Shown: positions 18,295 through 28,229 of the stretch, piece by piece
How positions within the stretch are numbered: position 1 is the stretch's first letter
How the letters are laid out: every line of letters begins with the position of its first letter
NCBI RefSeq assembly: GCF_018397995.1
Contig: NZ_BBQH01000015.1
Span: 121,961-185,960, forward strand
Direction of reading: 5' to 3'
DNA: 64,000 nucleotides
Source: Rhizomonospora bruguierae
Lineage (GTDB): Bacteria; Actinomycetota; Actinomycetes; Mycobacteriales; Micromonosporaceae
Notes under the pieces: generated by a model
Databases searched by the model: none
The model's input: only the letters and a program-made list of their open reading frames with translations
Told to the model about the DNA's origin: nothing
Made by a program: the position numbers and the translations under genes

Positions 18295-20637
18295 ATGTCC
18301 CGGACCTTGGCCGCCGAGGGCGGCGGGGTGACCCTTACCAGCGCGAACGTCTCGTTTGTCATCGTCGCGGCGGTGATCGCGCTGGTGGCACTGGCGTTCG
18401 CCGCCGCGCTCGTGCGAGCGGTGCTGGCGACCGACAAGGGCACCACCACGATGCAGGAGATCGCGGGCGCCGTGCAGGAGGGCGCCTCGGCGTACCTGTT
18501 CCGCCAGTTCAAGACCCTGGGCATTTTCGTCGTGCTCGCGGTGATTCTGTTGTTCCTGTTGCCGGTGCACGACGCCGGCGACAACGAGACCCTTGTGAAG
18601 ATCGGCCGATCCGCGTTCTTCGTGATCGGCGCGGTGTTCTCGGCGTTCATCGGCGCCGCCGGCATGGCCATGGCCACCCGGGCGAACGTGCGGGTGGCCG
18701 CGGCGGCCCGCGAGGCGTCCGGCGGGCGGGAGCGGGCGATGCAGATCGCGTTCCGCACCGGCGGCGTGGTCGGCTTCCTCACCGTGGGGCTCGGCCTGTT
18801 CGGGTCGGCGCTGGTCGTGTTGCTGTTCCGCGGGGACGCCCCGACGGTGCTGGAGGGCTTCGGCTTCGGCGCGGCGCTGCTGGCGATGTTCATGCGGGTC
18901 GGCGGCGGCATCTTCACCAAGGCCGCCGACGTGGGCGCGGACCTGGTCGGCAAGGTCGAGCAGGGCATCCCCGAGGATGACCCGCGCAACGCGGCGACGA
19001 TCGCGGACAACGTCGGCGACAACGTCGGTGACTGCGCCGGCATGGCGGCCGACCTGTTCGAGTCGTACGCGGTGACGCTGGTGGCGGCGCTGATCCTGGG
19101 CCGGGCGGCGTTCGGCCAGGACGGCCTGGTGTTCCCGCTGATCGTGTCGGGCATCGGCGCGATCGTGGCGATCATCGGCGTGTTCATCACCCGGCTGCGG
19201 ACCTCGGACCGCAACGGCCTGACCGCGATCAACCGGGCGTTCTTCATCTCCGCGGCGATCTCCGCCGTGCTGGTGGCGGTGGCCGCCTGGGCGTACCTGC
19301 CCAGCGACTTCGCGAAGTTCGGCGACCAGTTCGCCGCGTTCCCGGGCAACCCGCGCACGATCGCCATCGGCGCGGTGATCATCGGCGTCGTGTTGGCGGC
19401 GGCGATCCAGGCGCTGACCGGGTACTTCACCGAGACGAACCGGCGGCCGGTGCGGGACATCGGCAACACGTCGGAGACGGGTCCGGCCACGGTCATCCTG
19501 GCCGGCATCAGCGTGGGCCTGGAGTCCGCCGTGTACTCGGCGCTGCTGATCGGCGCGGGCGTGTACGGCGCGTTCCTGCTGGGCGGCGGGAACCTCGTCC
19601 TGTCGCTGTTCGCGGTGGCCCTGGCCGGCACGGGCCTGCTCACCACGGTCGGCGTGATCGTCGCCATGGACACGTTCGGCCCGATCTCGGACAACGCGCA
19701 GGGCATCGCGGAGATGTCCGGCGACATCGACGAGCAGGGCGCGCGGACGCTGACCGAGTTGGACGCGGTCGGCAACACCACCAAGGCGATCACCAAGGGC
19801 ATCGCGATCGCGACGGCGGTGCTGGCCGCGACCGCCCTGTTCGGCTCGTACACCAACACGCTGGACAGCTCGCTGCGGACCGCCGGGGTCAGCGCGGGGC
19901 AGGTCGGCACCGAGGTCCTGAACCTGCTGAACCTGGCCAACCCGCGCAGCCTGGTCGGCCTGCTGGTCGGCGCGGCGGTGGTGTTCCTGTTCTCCGGCCT
20001 GGCGATCAGCGCGGTGTCGCGCTCCGCCGGCGCCGTGGTGCTGGAGGTGCGCCGCCAGTTCCGGGAGCTGCCCGGGATCATGGACCGTACGCAGCGGCCG
20101 GAGTACGGCAAGGTGGTCGACATCTGCACCCGGGACGCGCAGCGCGAGCTGCTCACCCCGGGCCTGCTGGCCATCATGGCGCCGATCGCGGTCGGCTTCG
20201 GCCTCGGTGCCGGCGCCCTCGCCGCGTACCTGGCGGGTGCGATCGGCGCGGGCACGCTGATGGCGGTGTTCCTGGCCAACTCCGGTGGCGCCTGGGACAA
20301 CGCGAAGAAGCTGGTCGAGGACGGCGCGCACGGCGGCAAGGGCTCGGAGCAGCACGCCGCGACCGTCATCGGCGACACGGTCGGTGACCCGTTCAAGGAC
20401 ACCGCCGGCCCGGCGATCAACCCGCTGCTCAAGGTGATGAACCTGGTGTCGCTGCTGATCGCCCCCGCCGTGGTGGCGTGGAGCGTCGGTACCGACAAGA
20501 ACACGCCGCTGCGGGTCACCGTCGCGGTGGTGGCCGCGGCGATCGTGGTCGGCGCGGTGCTGTTCAGCAAGCGCAAGCCGGTCGCCATGGCCGAGTCCGT
20601 CCCGGAGACGGCCGGCACGACCACCGTCAACGCCTGA
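18295..20637 (+). CDS. hppA: membrane H+-translocating pyrophosphatase, K+-independent type
   Basis: 780 residues with about 16 membrane helices. Hydrolyses PPi and pumps protons. Catalytic signatures: DVGADLVGKVE, DNVGDNVGDCAGMAADLF, and the C-terminal SGGAWDNAKK with GDTVGDPFKDTAGPA. The motif GNTTKA (Lys at the diagnostic position; GNTTAA in K+-dependent enzymes) indicates the K+-independent class. An AT-rich segment GTTGTTAAATATTG at about 18166-18180 probably holds the promoter; AGGAGG lies before ATG 18295. Confidence 0.97.
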   Translation: MSRTLAAEGGGVTLTSANVSFVIVAAVIALVALAFAAALVRAVLATDKGTTTMQEIAGAVQEGASAYLFRQFKTLGIFVVLAVILLFLLPVHDAGDNETLVKIGRSAFFVIGAVFSAFIGAAGMAMATRANVRVAAAAREASGGRERAMQIAFRTGGVVGFLTVGLGLFGSALVVLLFRGDAPTVLEGFGFGAALLAMFMRVGGGIFTKAADVGADLVGKVEQGIPEDDPRNAATIADNVGDNVGDCAGMAADLFESYAVTLVAALILGRAAFGQDGLVFPLIVSGIGAIVAIIGVFITRLRTSDRNGLTAINRAFFISAAISAVLVAVAAWAYLPSDFAKFGDQFAAFPGNPRTIAIGAVIIGVVLAAAIQALTGYFTETNRRPVRDIGNTSETGPATVILAGISVGLESAVYSALLIGAGVYGAFLLGGGNLVLSLFAVALAGTGLLTTVGVIVAMDTFGPISDNAQGIAEMSGDIDEQGARTLTELDAVGNTTKAITKGIAIATAVLAATALFGSYTNTLDSSLRTAGVSAGQVGTEVLNLLNLANPRSLVGLLVGAAVVFLFSGLAISAVSRSAGAVVLEVRRQFRELPGIMDRTQRPEYGKVVDICTRDAQRELLTPGLLAIMAPIAVGFGLGAGALAAYLAGAIGAGTLMAVFLANSGGAWDNAKKLVEDGAHGGKGSEQHAATVIGDTVGDPFKDTAGPAINPLLKVMNLVSLLIAPAVVAWSVGTDKNTPLRVTVAVVAAAIVVGAVLFSKRKPVAMAESVPETAGTTTVNA

Positions 20638-20661
20638 CCGCCGGTGGCACCATGACCGGTC

Positions 20662-20696
20662 CACGGGGCCCGTTCCGTTCCGGAACGGGCCCCGTG
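20662..20696 (+). terminator. terminator of hppA
   Basis: Perfect 16-bp stem (20662-20677 with 20681-20696) and a 3-nt loop, 25 bp after the hppA stop. Confidence 0.85.
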
Positions 20697-20759
20697 CCGG
20701 GTGTGGGGCGGCGGATACGGCGGTGCGGCGCGGGTCGGGATCGCCGTACGCTGCAAGCC

Positions 20760-21284
20760 ATGCGCAGGCCGGTGACGCTCGTGGTGATGCTCGTGCTCGC
20801 GGCCACCCTCGGTGCCTGCGCCCGCAACCCGTCGGCGTCGGCCTGGGCGGCGTCGGTGTGCGAGGCGCTGGCGCCGTGGCGGGCGGAGATCGGCACGCTG
20901 ACCGGCCGGGCGCAGCAGCAGATGACCGCGAAGACCACCCCGGCGCAGGCCAAGGAGAACCTGGTCCGGCTGCTGGGCGGGGCGGAGACGGCGAGCGAGA
21001 CGGCCCGCGCGAAGGTGGCGCGGGCGGGCGTGCCCGATGTGGACGGCGGCGAGCAGGTGGCCGTCGGCTTCGTGGCCAGCCTGTCGGCGATCCGGGACGC
21101 CTACGGCAAGGCCCGGACCGGGGTGGAGCAGCTGGCTGCCGACCCCGCGGACGCGTTCTACACCGGGGTGGCGGGCGTCATGTCGACCCTGAACGACGAG
21201 TACGGGCGCAGCGCACTGGACACCAGCAAGCTCAGCTCACCGGGGCTGCGGGCGGCGTTCGACGAGGTGCCCGAGTGCCAGTAG
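20760..21284 (+). CDS. lipoprotein of unknown function
   Basis: 174 residues. N-terminal signal ending in lipobox LGAC (Cys21), so exported and lipid-anchored outside the membrane. The mature part is helical (EIGTLTGRAQQQMTAKTTPA), with a conserved Cys near each end (SVCEALAPW and VPECQ) that could form a disulfide. No family name recognised. The following gene starts inside its last codons. Confidence 0.8.
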   Translation: MRRPVTLVVMLVLAATLGACARNPSASAWAASVCEALAPWRAEIGTLTGRAQQQMTAKTTPAQAKENLVRLLGGAETASETARAKVARAGVPDVDGGEQVAVGFVASLSAIRDAYGKARTGVEQLAADPADAFYTGVAGVMSTLNDEYGRSALDTSKLSSPGLRAAFDEVPECQ

Positions 21285-22168
21285 AGCCGGCGCGGCAGTT
21301 GTCGCTGTTCGGCGTGGAGGCCGGCGAGCCGGCGCCGGCCGACCTGGCGGGGCTGCTTGCCGGGCCGGGCGAGGTGGTCCGGATGGGCGGGACCGCCAGG
21401 GTCTCGATGACCGTGGACGCCGCCTGGCGGGTGCACGTGCTGGCGGCCGAGTTCGCCGCGCGCGGGCTGGCGGCGTCGTGGCTGCCCGCCCAGGGTGCCG
21501 GCTACCGCGTGCGGACCGCCTACACCGGGCTGCTCGCCCCGCTCGCCGCCGCCTGGCTGCGGGAGGGCGGGAAGCGGCCGCCGCCGCGGTTCCACCTCAA
21601 CGGGCACCGGCTGCGGCTCTGGGTGGCGGCGGCCGGAAACGTCGAGCCGCTGGGGTTCCTGCTGCGGCTGGGCGCCGGCGACGAGTTGTGCTGGGAGCCG
21701 GTGGGGGCGGCCCTGGCGGCGATCGGCCTGCCGGCGGTGCTGGTAACGCCGAGGGTGGTCGCCCGCGCCGTCCCGGCCGTGGCCGCGTCCCCGGCCGGCG
21801 GCGAGCCGGCCCGGGAGAACGAGCCCCGGCCCGACGACGACCCCCGGTCAGAGAACAGGAGCCGGTCTGCGGGCAAGCCTCGGGCCGGGGGCAGGCCGAT
21901 GGCGGAGAGTAACGGCCGGCCCGAGAGCAGCGTCCGGTCCGGGAGCGGGTCCCGCAGCGGGAGCAAGGCGGGCCCCGAGGAGAGCGAGTCCCGGGCTGAG
22001 AGCGAGCCGCCGGTAGACGGCGAGGACCAGCCGGAAGAGGTCAGCGGGCCCCCGCTCGGGCCGGCGTACCGGATCACCGGGCGGCGCCGGCTGACCCGTC
22101 TCGCGGAACTCGTCGGGGAGCGACCGGCCGCCGCTCCGGCGCACGCCTGGCCCGCCACACCTGCATGA
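21275..22168 (+). CDS. conserved actinobacterial hypothetical next to topA
   Basis: 297 residues from GTG 21275, overlapping the lipoprotein stop by 10 bp. Ordered N-terminal 160 residues (QLSLFGVEAGEP, AAWRVHVLAAEFAARGLAASW, PRFHLNGHRLRLWVAAAG), then about 85 residues of charged Glu/Arg/Ser/Pro low-complexity linker and a C-terminal YRITGRRRLTRLAELVG. The short basic C-terminal motif and position just before topA suggest a nucleic-acid-related role, but that is inference. Confidence 0.7.
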   Translation: MPVEPARQLSLFGVEAGEPAPADLAGLLAGPGEVVRMGGTARVSMTVDAAWRVHVLAAEFAARGLAASWLPAQGAGYRVRTAYTGLLAPLAAAWLREGGKRPPPRFHLNGHRLRLWVAAAGNVEPLGFLLRLGAGDELCWEPVGAALAAIGLPAVLVTPRVVARAVPAVAASPAGGEPARENEPRPDDDPRSENRSRSAGKPRAGGRPMAESNGRPESSVRSGSGSRSGSKAGPEESESRAESEPPVDGEDQPEEVSGPPLGPAYRITGRRRLTRLAELVGERPAAAPAHAWPATPA

Positions 22169-22435
22169 TCGTCGTGCCAGGGGGGACTGCTTGGGCGGTG
22201 GATAGATGATTGTGCCGGTCACGGGTGTACCGTTTCGCCGTCTGTCGTAACGGCGGGGGGCGATGGCTGCACGTACGGTCACCAAAAGCGGCCCAACCGG
22301 GTCGAAACCCGGCGTCCGCATCGCGCGTTACGGTGGACATCCGTGACATGAGGGTGGGCGCGGGTACTTTACACGTCCGGGAGAGCTCATATCCCGGTCG
22401 TGGTCGGGGCACAGCGGGAAGAGTCAGGGAGAGAC

Positions 22436-25213
22436 GTGCCGAGCACCAAGAGCAGCCGGCTGGTCATCGTCGAATCGCCGGCGAAGGCCAGGCGCATCGC
22501 GGGCTTCCTCGGCCCGGGGTACGTCGTCGAGGCGAGCATGGGTCACATCCGGGACCTGCCGCGCAACGCGGCCGAGGTGCCGGCGGGGTATGAGGACAAG
22601 CCGTGGGCCCGGCTCGGGGTCGACGTGGACAACGGCTTCGAGGCCCTCTATGTGATCTCCGCCGACCGTCGGAAGCAGATCACGAAGCTGCGTTCGCTGG
22701 CCAAGGAGGCCGACGAGCTGTTCCTGGCCACGGACGAGGACCGGGAGGGCGAGGCGATCGCCTGGCACCTGGTCGAGACGCTGCGCCCGAAGGTGCCGGT
22801 CAAGCGGATGGTCTTCCACGAGATCACCGAGTCGGCGATCCGGGCCGCGGTGGCCAACCCGCGGGAGATCGACCGGGACCTGGTCGAGGCGCAGGAGGCC
22901 CGGCGGATCCTGGACCGGCTGTACGGGTACGAGGTCTCCCCGGTGCTGTGGAAGAAGGTGCGTACCGGCCTGTCGGCGGGGCGCGTGCAGTCCGTGGCGA
23001 CCCGGATCGTGGTGGAGCGGGAGCGCCAGCGGATGGCGTTCAGGTCCGCCGAGTACTGGGACATCGTGGCCACCCTTGCGGTGGCGCAGGCCAAGGAGGG
23101 GCCGCGCACGTTCCACGCGACCCTGGTCGCGCTGGACGGCGACCGGATCGCCACCGGCAAGGACTTCGAGCCGACCACCGGCCAGCTCAAGCCGAATGCG
23201 GGCGCGGTGCGCCTGGACGGCGACGGCGCCCGGGGCCTGGCCGCCCGGCTGGCGGACCGGCCGTTCGCGGTCACCCGGGTCGAGGAGAAGCCGTACCGGC
23301 GCCGCCCGTACGCGCCGTTCATCACGTCCACGCTCCAGCAGGAGGCGTCGCGCAAGCTGCGGTACTCCTCGGAGCAGACGATGCGGATCGCGCAGCGGCT
23401 GTACGAGAACGGCTACATCACCTACATGCGTACCGACTCGGTGAACCTCTCCGAGACGGCGATCTCGGCCGCCCGGACCCAGGTGGCGGAGCTGTACGGC
23501 GACCGGTTCGTGCCGCCGCAGCCGCGCCGGTACACCGGCAAGGTGAAGAACGCGCAGGAGGCGCACGAGGCGATCCGCCCGGCGGGCGACGTGTTCCGCA
23601 CCCCGGGCGAGGTGGCGCAGGAGCTGTCGACCGAGGAGTTCAAGCTCTACGAGCTGGTCTGGCGGCGCACGATCGCGTCGCAGATGACGGACGCGGTCGG
23701 CTCGTCGGTGTCGGTGCGGATCCGGGCGGTCTCCACGGCCGGCGAGGAGTGCGACTTCGGCGCCACCGGCAAGACGATCACCGACCCGGGTTTCCTGCGC
23801 GCGTACGTGGAGTCCTCGGACGACGAGAACGCCGAGGCGGAGGACGCCGAGCGCCGGTTGCCCACGCTGGTGAAGGACCAGCCGCTGACCGCCGAGGAGC
23901 TGGCCCCGACCGGGCACACCACCCAGCCGCCGGCCCGGTACACCGACGCCTCGCTGGTGAAGGTGCTGGAGGAGCTGGGCATCGGCCGCCCGTCCACCTA
24001 CACCTCGATCATCAAGACGATCCAGGACCGGGGGTACGTGTTCAAGCGCGGTCAGGCGCTGATCCCGTCGTTCCTGGCGTTCGCCGTGGTGGGGTTGCTG
24101 GAGCGGCACTATCCCCGGCTGGTGGACTACAGCTTCACCGCCGCGATGGAGAACGAACTGGACGAGATCGCGGGCGGCGCGGCCGCCGCGGTGGACTTCC
24201 TGACCTCCTTCTACTTCGGCAGCGCGACGGGCGGGGATGAGTCGATCGCCCGGGGTGGCGGCCTGAAGAAGATGGTCACCGAGAACCTGGGGGAGATCGA
24301 CGCCCGCAGCGTCAACTCGATCCCGCTGTTCACCGACGCCGAGGGGCGCGACGTGGTGGTCCGCGTCGGGCGGTACGGCCCGTACGTGCAGCGGACCCGC
24401 CCGGGCGAGGAGGGCGACTCGCCGGACAACCGGGTGTCGCTGCCGGAGGGCATCGTCCCGGACGAGCTGACCCCGGAGAAGGTGGACGAGCTGTTCCTGG
24501 GCGGCAGCGGCGAGCGCAAGCTCGGCGAGCACCCGGAGACCGGCGAGCCGGTGGTGCTGCGCTCCGGCCGGTACGGTCCCTACGTGTCCACCGGCGACAA
24601 GAACGCCTCGCTGTTGCGCAGCCAGTCGCCGGAGCAGCTCACGCTGGCGGACGCGCTGCGGCTGCTGTCGCTGCCCCGTACCGTCGGCGCCGACCCGGAG
24701 GGCAACGAGATCGTCGCCGCGAACGGCCGGTACGGGCCGTACGTGAAGCGCGGCGACGACTACCGGTCGCTGGACAGCGAGGAGAAGCTGTTCACGGTCA
24801 GCCTGGAGGAGGCGCTGGCCCTGCTGGCGGCGCCGAAGACCCGGGGCCGGCGGGCCGCCGCCCCGCCGCTGCGCGAGCTGGGCCCCGACCCGGAGACCGA
24901 GAAGCCGATGGTGATCAAGGAGGGCCGGTTCGGGCCGTACGTTACGGACGGCGAGACGAACGCGTCCCTGCGCCGGGGTCAGTCGGTGGAGCAGTTGACC
25001 GCGGAGGAGGCGGCGCGGATGCTCGCCGACAAGCGGGCCGCCGGGCCGTCGCCGCGGAAGAAGGCGGCGAAGAAGGCCGCGCCGAAGAAGGCGGCGGAGC
25101 AGGGTGCGGAGCCGGCGAAGAAGGCCGCGAAGAAGGCGGCGGTGAAGAAGGCCACGGCGGCGAAGAAGGCGCCGGGGAAGGCGGCCGCGCCGAAGAAGGC
25201 GGCTACGTCGTAA
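22436..25213 (+). CDS. topA: DNA topoisomerase I (type IA)
   Basis: 925 residues. Toprim domain starts LVIVESPAKARRI with ATDEDREGEAIAWHL; the active-site tyrosine is in ITYMRTDS. No Cys4 zinc fingers; instead three repeats of a C-terminal RYGPYV-type domain and a lysine/alanine-rich tail (KKAAKKAAPKKAA), as in mycobacterial and streptomycete TopA, where the basic tail aids processive relaxation. GTG 22436 is preferred, with GGGAGAG before it; the open frame continues to 22400. Confidence 0.96.
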   Translation: MPSTKSSRLVIVESPAKARRIAGFLGPGYVVEASMGHIRDLPRNAAEVPAGYEDKPWARLGVDVDNGFEALYVISADRRKQITKLRSLAKEADELFLATDEDREGEAIAWHLVETLRPKVPVKRMVFHEITESAIRAAVANPREIDRDLVEAQEARRILDRLYGYEVSPVLWKKVRTGLSAGRVQSVATRIVVERERQRMAFRSAEYWDIVATLAVAQAKEGPRTFHATLVALDGDRIATGKDFEPTTGQLKPNAGAVRLDGDGARGLAARLADRPFAVTRVEEKPYRRRPYAPFITSTLQQEASRKLRYSSEQTMRIAQRLYENGYITYMRTDSVNLSETAISAARTQVAELYGDRFVPPQPRRYTGKVKNAQEAHEAIRPAGDVFRTPGEVAQELSTEEFKLYELVWRRTIASQMTDAVGSSVSVRIRAVSTAGEECDFGATGKTITDPGFLRAYVESSDDENAEAEDAERRLPTLVKDQPLTAEELAPTGHTTQPPARYTDASLVKVLEELGIGRPSTYTSIIKTIQDRGYVFKRGQALIPSFLAFAVVGLLERHYPRLVDYSFTAAMENELDEIAGGAAAAVDFLTSFYFGSATGGDESIARGGGLKKMVTENLGEIDARSVNSIPLFTDAEGRDVVVRVGRYGPYVQRTRPGEEGDSPDNRVSLPEGIVPDELTPEKVDELFLGGSGERKLGEHPETGEPVVLRSGRYGPYVSTGDKNASLLRSQSPEQLTLADALRLLSLPRTVGADPEGNEIVAANGRYGPYVKRGDDYRSLDSEEKLFTVSLEEALALLAAPKTRGRRAAAPPLRELGPDPETEKPMVIKEGRFGPYVTDGETNASLRRGQSVEQLTAEEAARMLADKRAAGPSPRKKAAKKAAPKKAAEQGAEPAKKAAKKAAVKKATAAKKAPGKAAAPKKAATS

Positions 25214-25282
25214 GGGTGAACCAAGCGGGCGCCCATCCGGCTTTGAGATTAATTTGACCTAATCAAGCTACTATCCGGCGCC

Positions 25283-26125
25283 ATGGCTTGGCAGCACGTC
25301 GCACACTACTGGCTCACCGCCGCTACCGGACTCCAGCTGACCCGCGGGGCGCGGTGGCGGCGGCTCTCCCGGCCGCCGGCTACCCGTCTGCGGGCGCCGG
25401 TGTTCATCTTCACGTCGGTCCGGTCGGGCTCGACGCTCCTGCGGATGATCCTGAACAGCCACTCCCGGCTGTACGCCCCGCACGAGCTGCACCTGACCGG
25501 GCTGCAAGTCCAGCTCAAAGACAAGTACGTCACCGACAGCATGACCCAGCTCGGGTTGACCGAACCGGAGCTGGACGTGCTGCTGTGGGACTCGGTGATG
25601 GCCACCGCGCTGGCCCGCAGCGGCAAGTCGGTGCTGGTCGAGAAGACCCCGCACCACGTGTTCATGTGGTCGCGGATCGCCCGCACCTGGCCGGAGGCCC
25701 GGTTCGTGTTCCTGCTGCGGCACCCCGCCGCGGTGCTCGACTCGTGGCGTCGGGCCCGGAGCTGGCAGACCGCGGACCAGGCCGCCGCGCACATCACCCG
25801 GTACGCCACGGCGCTGGATGAGGCGCGGCGCAACCTGCCCGGGCACACACTCCGGTACGAGGACCTGATCGCCCAGCCGGAGCCCGAGACCCAGCGGCTG
25901 TGCGAGTTCATCGGTGTGCCGTGGGAGCCCGGCATGCTCGAGTACGGCCGGCGGGACCACGGCCCGATCCGCTCCGGCCTGGGCGACTGGACCGAGCGGA
26001 TCCGCAGCGGGCGCATCCAGCAGCCCCGCCCGCTGCCGGACACCGCCGACCTGCCCGCGGAGCTGGCCGAGATCGCGCAGCGGTGGGGATACCAGGTGCT
26101 TCAGCCGAGCACGCGCCCGGTGTAG
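25283..26125 (+). CDS. PAPS-dependent sulfotransferase family protein
   Basis: 280 residues. The 5'-phosphosulfate loop is FIFTSVRSGSTLLRMIL (residues 41-57) and the 3'-phosphate motif FLLRHPAAVLDSW. It would transfer sulfate from PAPS to an unknown hydroxyl or amine. A -10-like TACTAT at 25269-25274 sits nine bases before ATG 25283 in an AT-rich patch, which suggests a leaderless mRNA. Overlaps the convergent oxidase gene by 25 bp. Confidence 0.85.
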   Translation: MAWQHVAHYWLTAATGLQLTRGARWRRLSRPPATRLRAPVFIFTSVRSGSTLLRMILNSHSRLYAPHELHLTGLQVQLKDKYVTDSMTQLGLTEPELDVLLWDSVMATALARSGKSVLVEKTPHHVFMWSRIARTWPEARFVFLLRHPAAVLDSWRRARSWQTADQAAAHITRYATALDEARRNLPGHTLRYEDLIAQPEPETQRLCEFIGVPWEPGMLEYGRRDHGPIRSGLGDWTERIRSGRIQQPRPLPDTADLPAELAEIAQRWGYQVLQPSTRPV

Positions 26126-27393
26126 GCGTTGGCGAACCGGCGGTCGGGGTCCAGTTTGTCCCGGACCGCGAGGAAGTCGGCGAACCGGGGGTATGCGGGC
26201 GCGAGGCTCGCCGCGTCCCGGTAGTGCAGTTTGCCCCAGTGCGGGCGGCCGTCGAGATCCTGCGCCACCCGCTCGAACGCCCGGAAGTACGGCTCGTACG
26301 GCGCCCCCACGTACTGGTGGATGGCGATGTACGCGCTGTCCCGCCCGTAGCCGTGCGACAGCCAGATGTCGTCGGCGGCGGTGAACCGCACCTCGACCGG
26401 GAACAGCACCTTGAACGGCAGCGCCTCGACCACCCGGCGCAGGCCGGCGAACGCCTGCCGCAGGGCGGCGCGCGGCAGCCCGTACTCCATCTCGACGAAC
26501 CGCACCCGGCGGCTGGTGCAGAACACCCGGTCGGACCGGCCGGTGTAGGTGCGCGCCGAGAGCGCCCGGGCGGAGACGGCGTGGATCGCCGGCGCCAGGG
26601 CGGGGACGGCCCGGCCCAGCCGGCAGGCGCCCCCGAACACCGTGTTGGACAGCAACTCGTCGTCCAGCCAGCGGCGCGCCGGCGACAGGGGACGGTCGTC
26701 GGCGGGCACCCGGTTGTTGCGCTTGAGCTGGACCCGTTCGGTGTACGGGAACCAGTAGAACTCGGCGTGGTCGTTGCCGGCGACGTGCTCGTCCAGGCCG
26801 GCAAGCACGTCGGCCAGGGGCAGCGGGCGCTCGTCGGCGCGCAGCGTGAACGCGTCCACGCAGCGCAGCGTGACCGAGGTGAGCACGCCGAGCGCGCCGA
26901 GCCCGACCCGGGCGGCGGCGAACACGTCCGGCCGCTCGGCCGCGTCGCAGGTCAGCACCTCGCCGGCCGCGGTGACCAGGGTCAGCCCGGCGACGGAGGT
27001 GGCCAGGCAGCCGTACCGGGCGCCGGTACCGTGCGTGCCGGTGGAGATCGCTCCGGCGATGGTCTGCGCGTCGATGTCGCCGAGGTTGGGCAGGGCCAGG
27101 CCGTGCCGGTGCAGCAGGTCGTTCAGGTCGCGCAGGGACATTCCTGCCGGGACGGTCACCAGCCGGCTCGCCCGCTGCACGCGGACCGGTGTGGCGAGCC
27201 GGGACAGGTCCAGCAGGACGCCCTCGGTGACCGCGGCCGGGGTGAAGGAGTGCCCACTGCCGACGGCCTTGACCGGGCGCCCGGCGCCGGCCGCGGCGCG
27301 GACCGCCGCTACGACCTCGTCCACGGTGGCCGGGCGGAGCGGCTCGGCCGCGGCGCGCTGATTGCCCGCCCAGTTGGTCCACGATCCCGGCAC
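26101..27393 (-). CDS. FAD-linked sugar-1,4-lactone oxidase / alditol oxidase family
   Basis: 430 residues of the VAO-type flavoprotein family. FAD domain: PVKAVGSGHSFTP, whose histidine is the usual covalent FAD attachment site, and GTHGTGARYG. C-terminal D-arabinono-lactone oxidase (ALO) domain with HWGKLHYRDA near the end, which matches the conserved HWGK motif of alditol and L-gulonolactone oxidases. Oxidises a polyol or aldonolactone with O2. Divergent from the TetR gene at 27570 and possibly controlled by it. Confidence 0.9.
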   Translation of the reverse strand: MPGSWTNWAGNQRAAAEPLRPATVDEVVAAVRAAAGAGRPVKAVGSGHSFTPAAVTEGVLLDLSRLATPVRVQRASRLVTVPAGMSLRDLNDLLHRHGLALPNLGDIDAQTIAGAISTGTHGTGARYGCLATSVAGLTLVTAAGEVLTCDAAERPDVFAAARVGLGALGVLTSVTLRCVDAFTLRADERPLPLADVLAGLDEHVAGNDHAEFYWFPYTERVQLKRNNRVPADDRPLSPARRWLDDELLSNTVFGGACRLGRAVPALAPAIHAVSARALSARTYTGRSDRVFCTSRRVRFVEMEYGLPRAALRQAFAGLRRVVEALPFKVLFPVEVRFTAADDIWLSHGYGRDSAYIAIHQYVGAPYEPYFRAFERVAQDLDGRPHWGKLHYRDAASLAPAYPRFADFLAVRDKLDPDRRFANAYTGRVLG

Positions 27394-27569
27394 GGGGCAC
27401 CTCCCGAAAGTGAGTACCGTTCATAGCAGGCCCGGTGGATACCGGTAAAGAACGAACCGATCCGTCCGGTGCTTCGTGTCGTTAATCCGAGTACAGTTCG
27501 GTCTTCGTTCGCCGCCGGGCCGCCCGCGGCCGACGGGGGCGATCGCCCAGGGGTACAGAGGAGTGGCGA

Positions 27570-28229
27570 GTGTCCACACCAACCGTCACCGCCAAGCCCC
27601 TGCGCCGGGTACCGGTGCAGGGCCGCAGCGTCGCCCGCGTGCAGCGGATGCTCGACGCCTGTGCGGAGCTGGTCGACGAGGTCGGCTACGAGTCGTTCAC
27701 CACGACCATGCTGGCCGAGCGGGCCACCGTGGCGATCGGCTCGGTGTACCAGTTCTTCCCCGACAAGCGCGCCATCGTGCAGGCGCTGACCCTGCGCAAC
27801 CTGGAGGCATACCTGGGCCGGCTCGGCGCCCGGTTCGCCGAGGGCGGCTTCGGCCACTGGTGGGACGGCGTGGACGCGGCCATCGACGAGTACATCGCCA
27901 TGCACCGCACCGTGCCCGGCTTCCGCACGCTGCACTTCGGCGACGTGGTGGACGTGCACCTGCTCGACGCCGAGCGGGACAACAACGCGGTCATCGCCGA
28001 CCAGCTCGCCGGGTTGCTGGTCAAGAGCTTCGGGGTGGCGGACACGGGGCGCCTGCGGTTCGCCCTGTCCATCGCGGTGGAGGCCAGCGACGCGCTCATC
28101 AAGCTGGCGTTCCGGCGGGAGCCGGACGGCGACGAGGCCGTGCTCACCGAGGCCAAGGCGCTGGCCCGGGAGTATCTGCACCGGCATGTCGAGCCTGATC
28201 ACAGGAAGGCGTGCCCCTCGCCCCGGTAG
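27570..28229 (+). CDS. TetR family transcriptional regulator
   Basis: 219 residues from GTG 27570 (GAGGAG upstream). N-terminal HTH: VGYESFTTTMLAERATVAIGSVYQFFPDK, a standard TetR recognition helix. In the 176-bp divergent gap, GAACGAA (27451-27457) and TTCGTTC (27504-27510) form an inverted pair that could be its operator. The stop overlaps the convergent PLP enzyme gene by 31 bp. Ligand unknown. Confidence 0.9.
   Translation: MSTPTVTAKPLRRVPVQGRSVARVQRMLDACAELVDEVGYESFTTTMLAERATVAIGSVYQFFPDKRAIVQALTLRNLEAYLGRLGARFAEGGFGHWWDGVDAAIDEYIAMHRTVPGFRTLHFGDVVDVHLLDAERDNNAVIADQLAGLLVKSFGVADTGRLRFALSIAVEASDALIKLAFRREPDGDEAVLTEAKALAREYLHRHVEPDHRKACPSPR

Noticed and set aside
17961-20756. 931-codon minus-strand frame over hppA
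   Set aside because: Thr/Ala/Ser-rich antisense shadow without motifs; hppA is fully conserved.
22424-24532. 702-codon minus-strand frame over topA
   Set aside because: Antisense shadow caused by GC-rich third positions.
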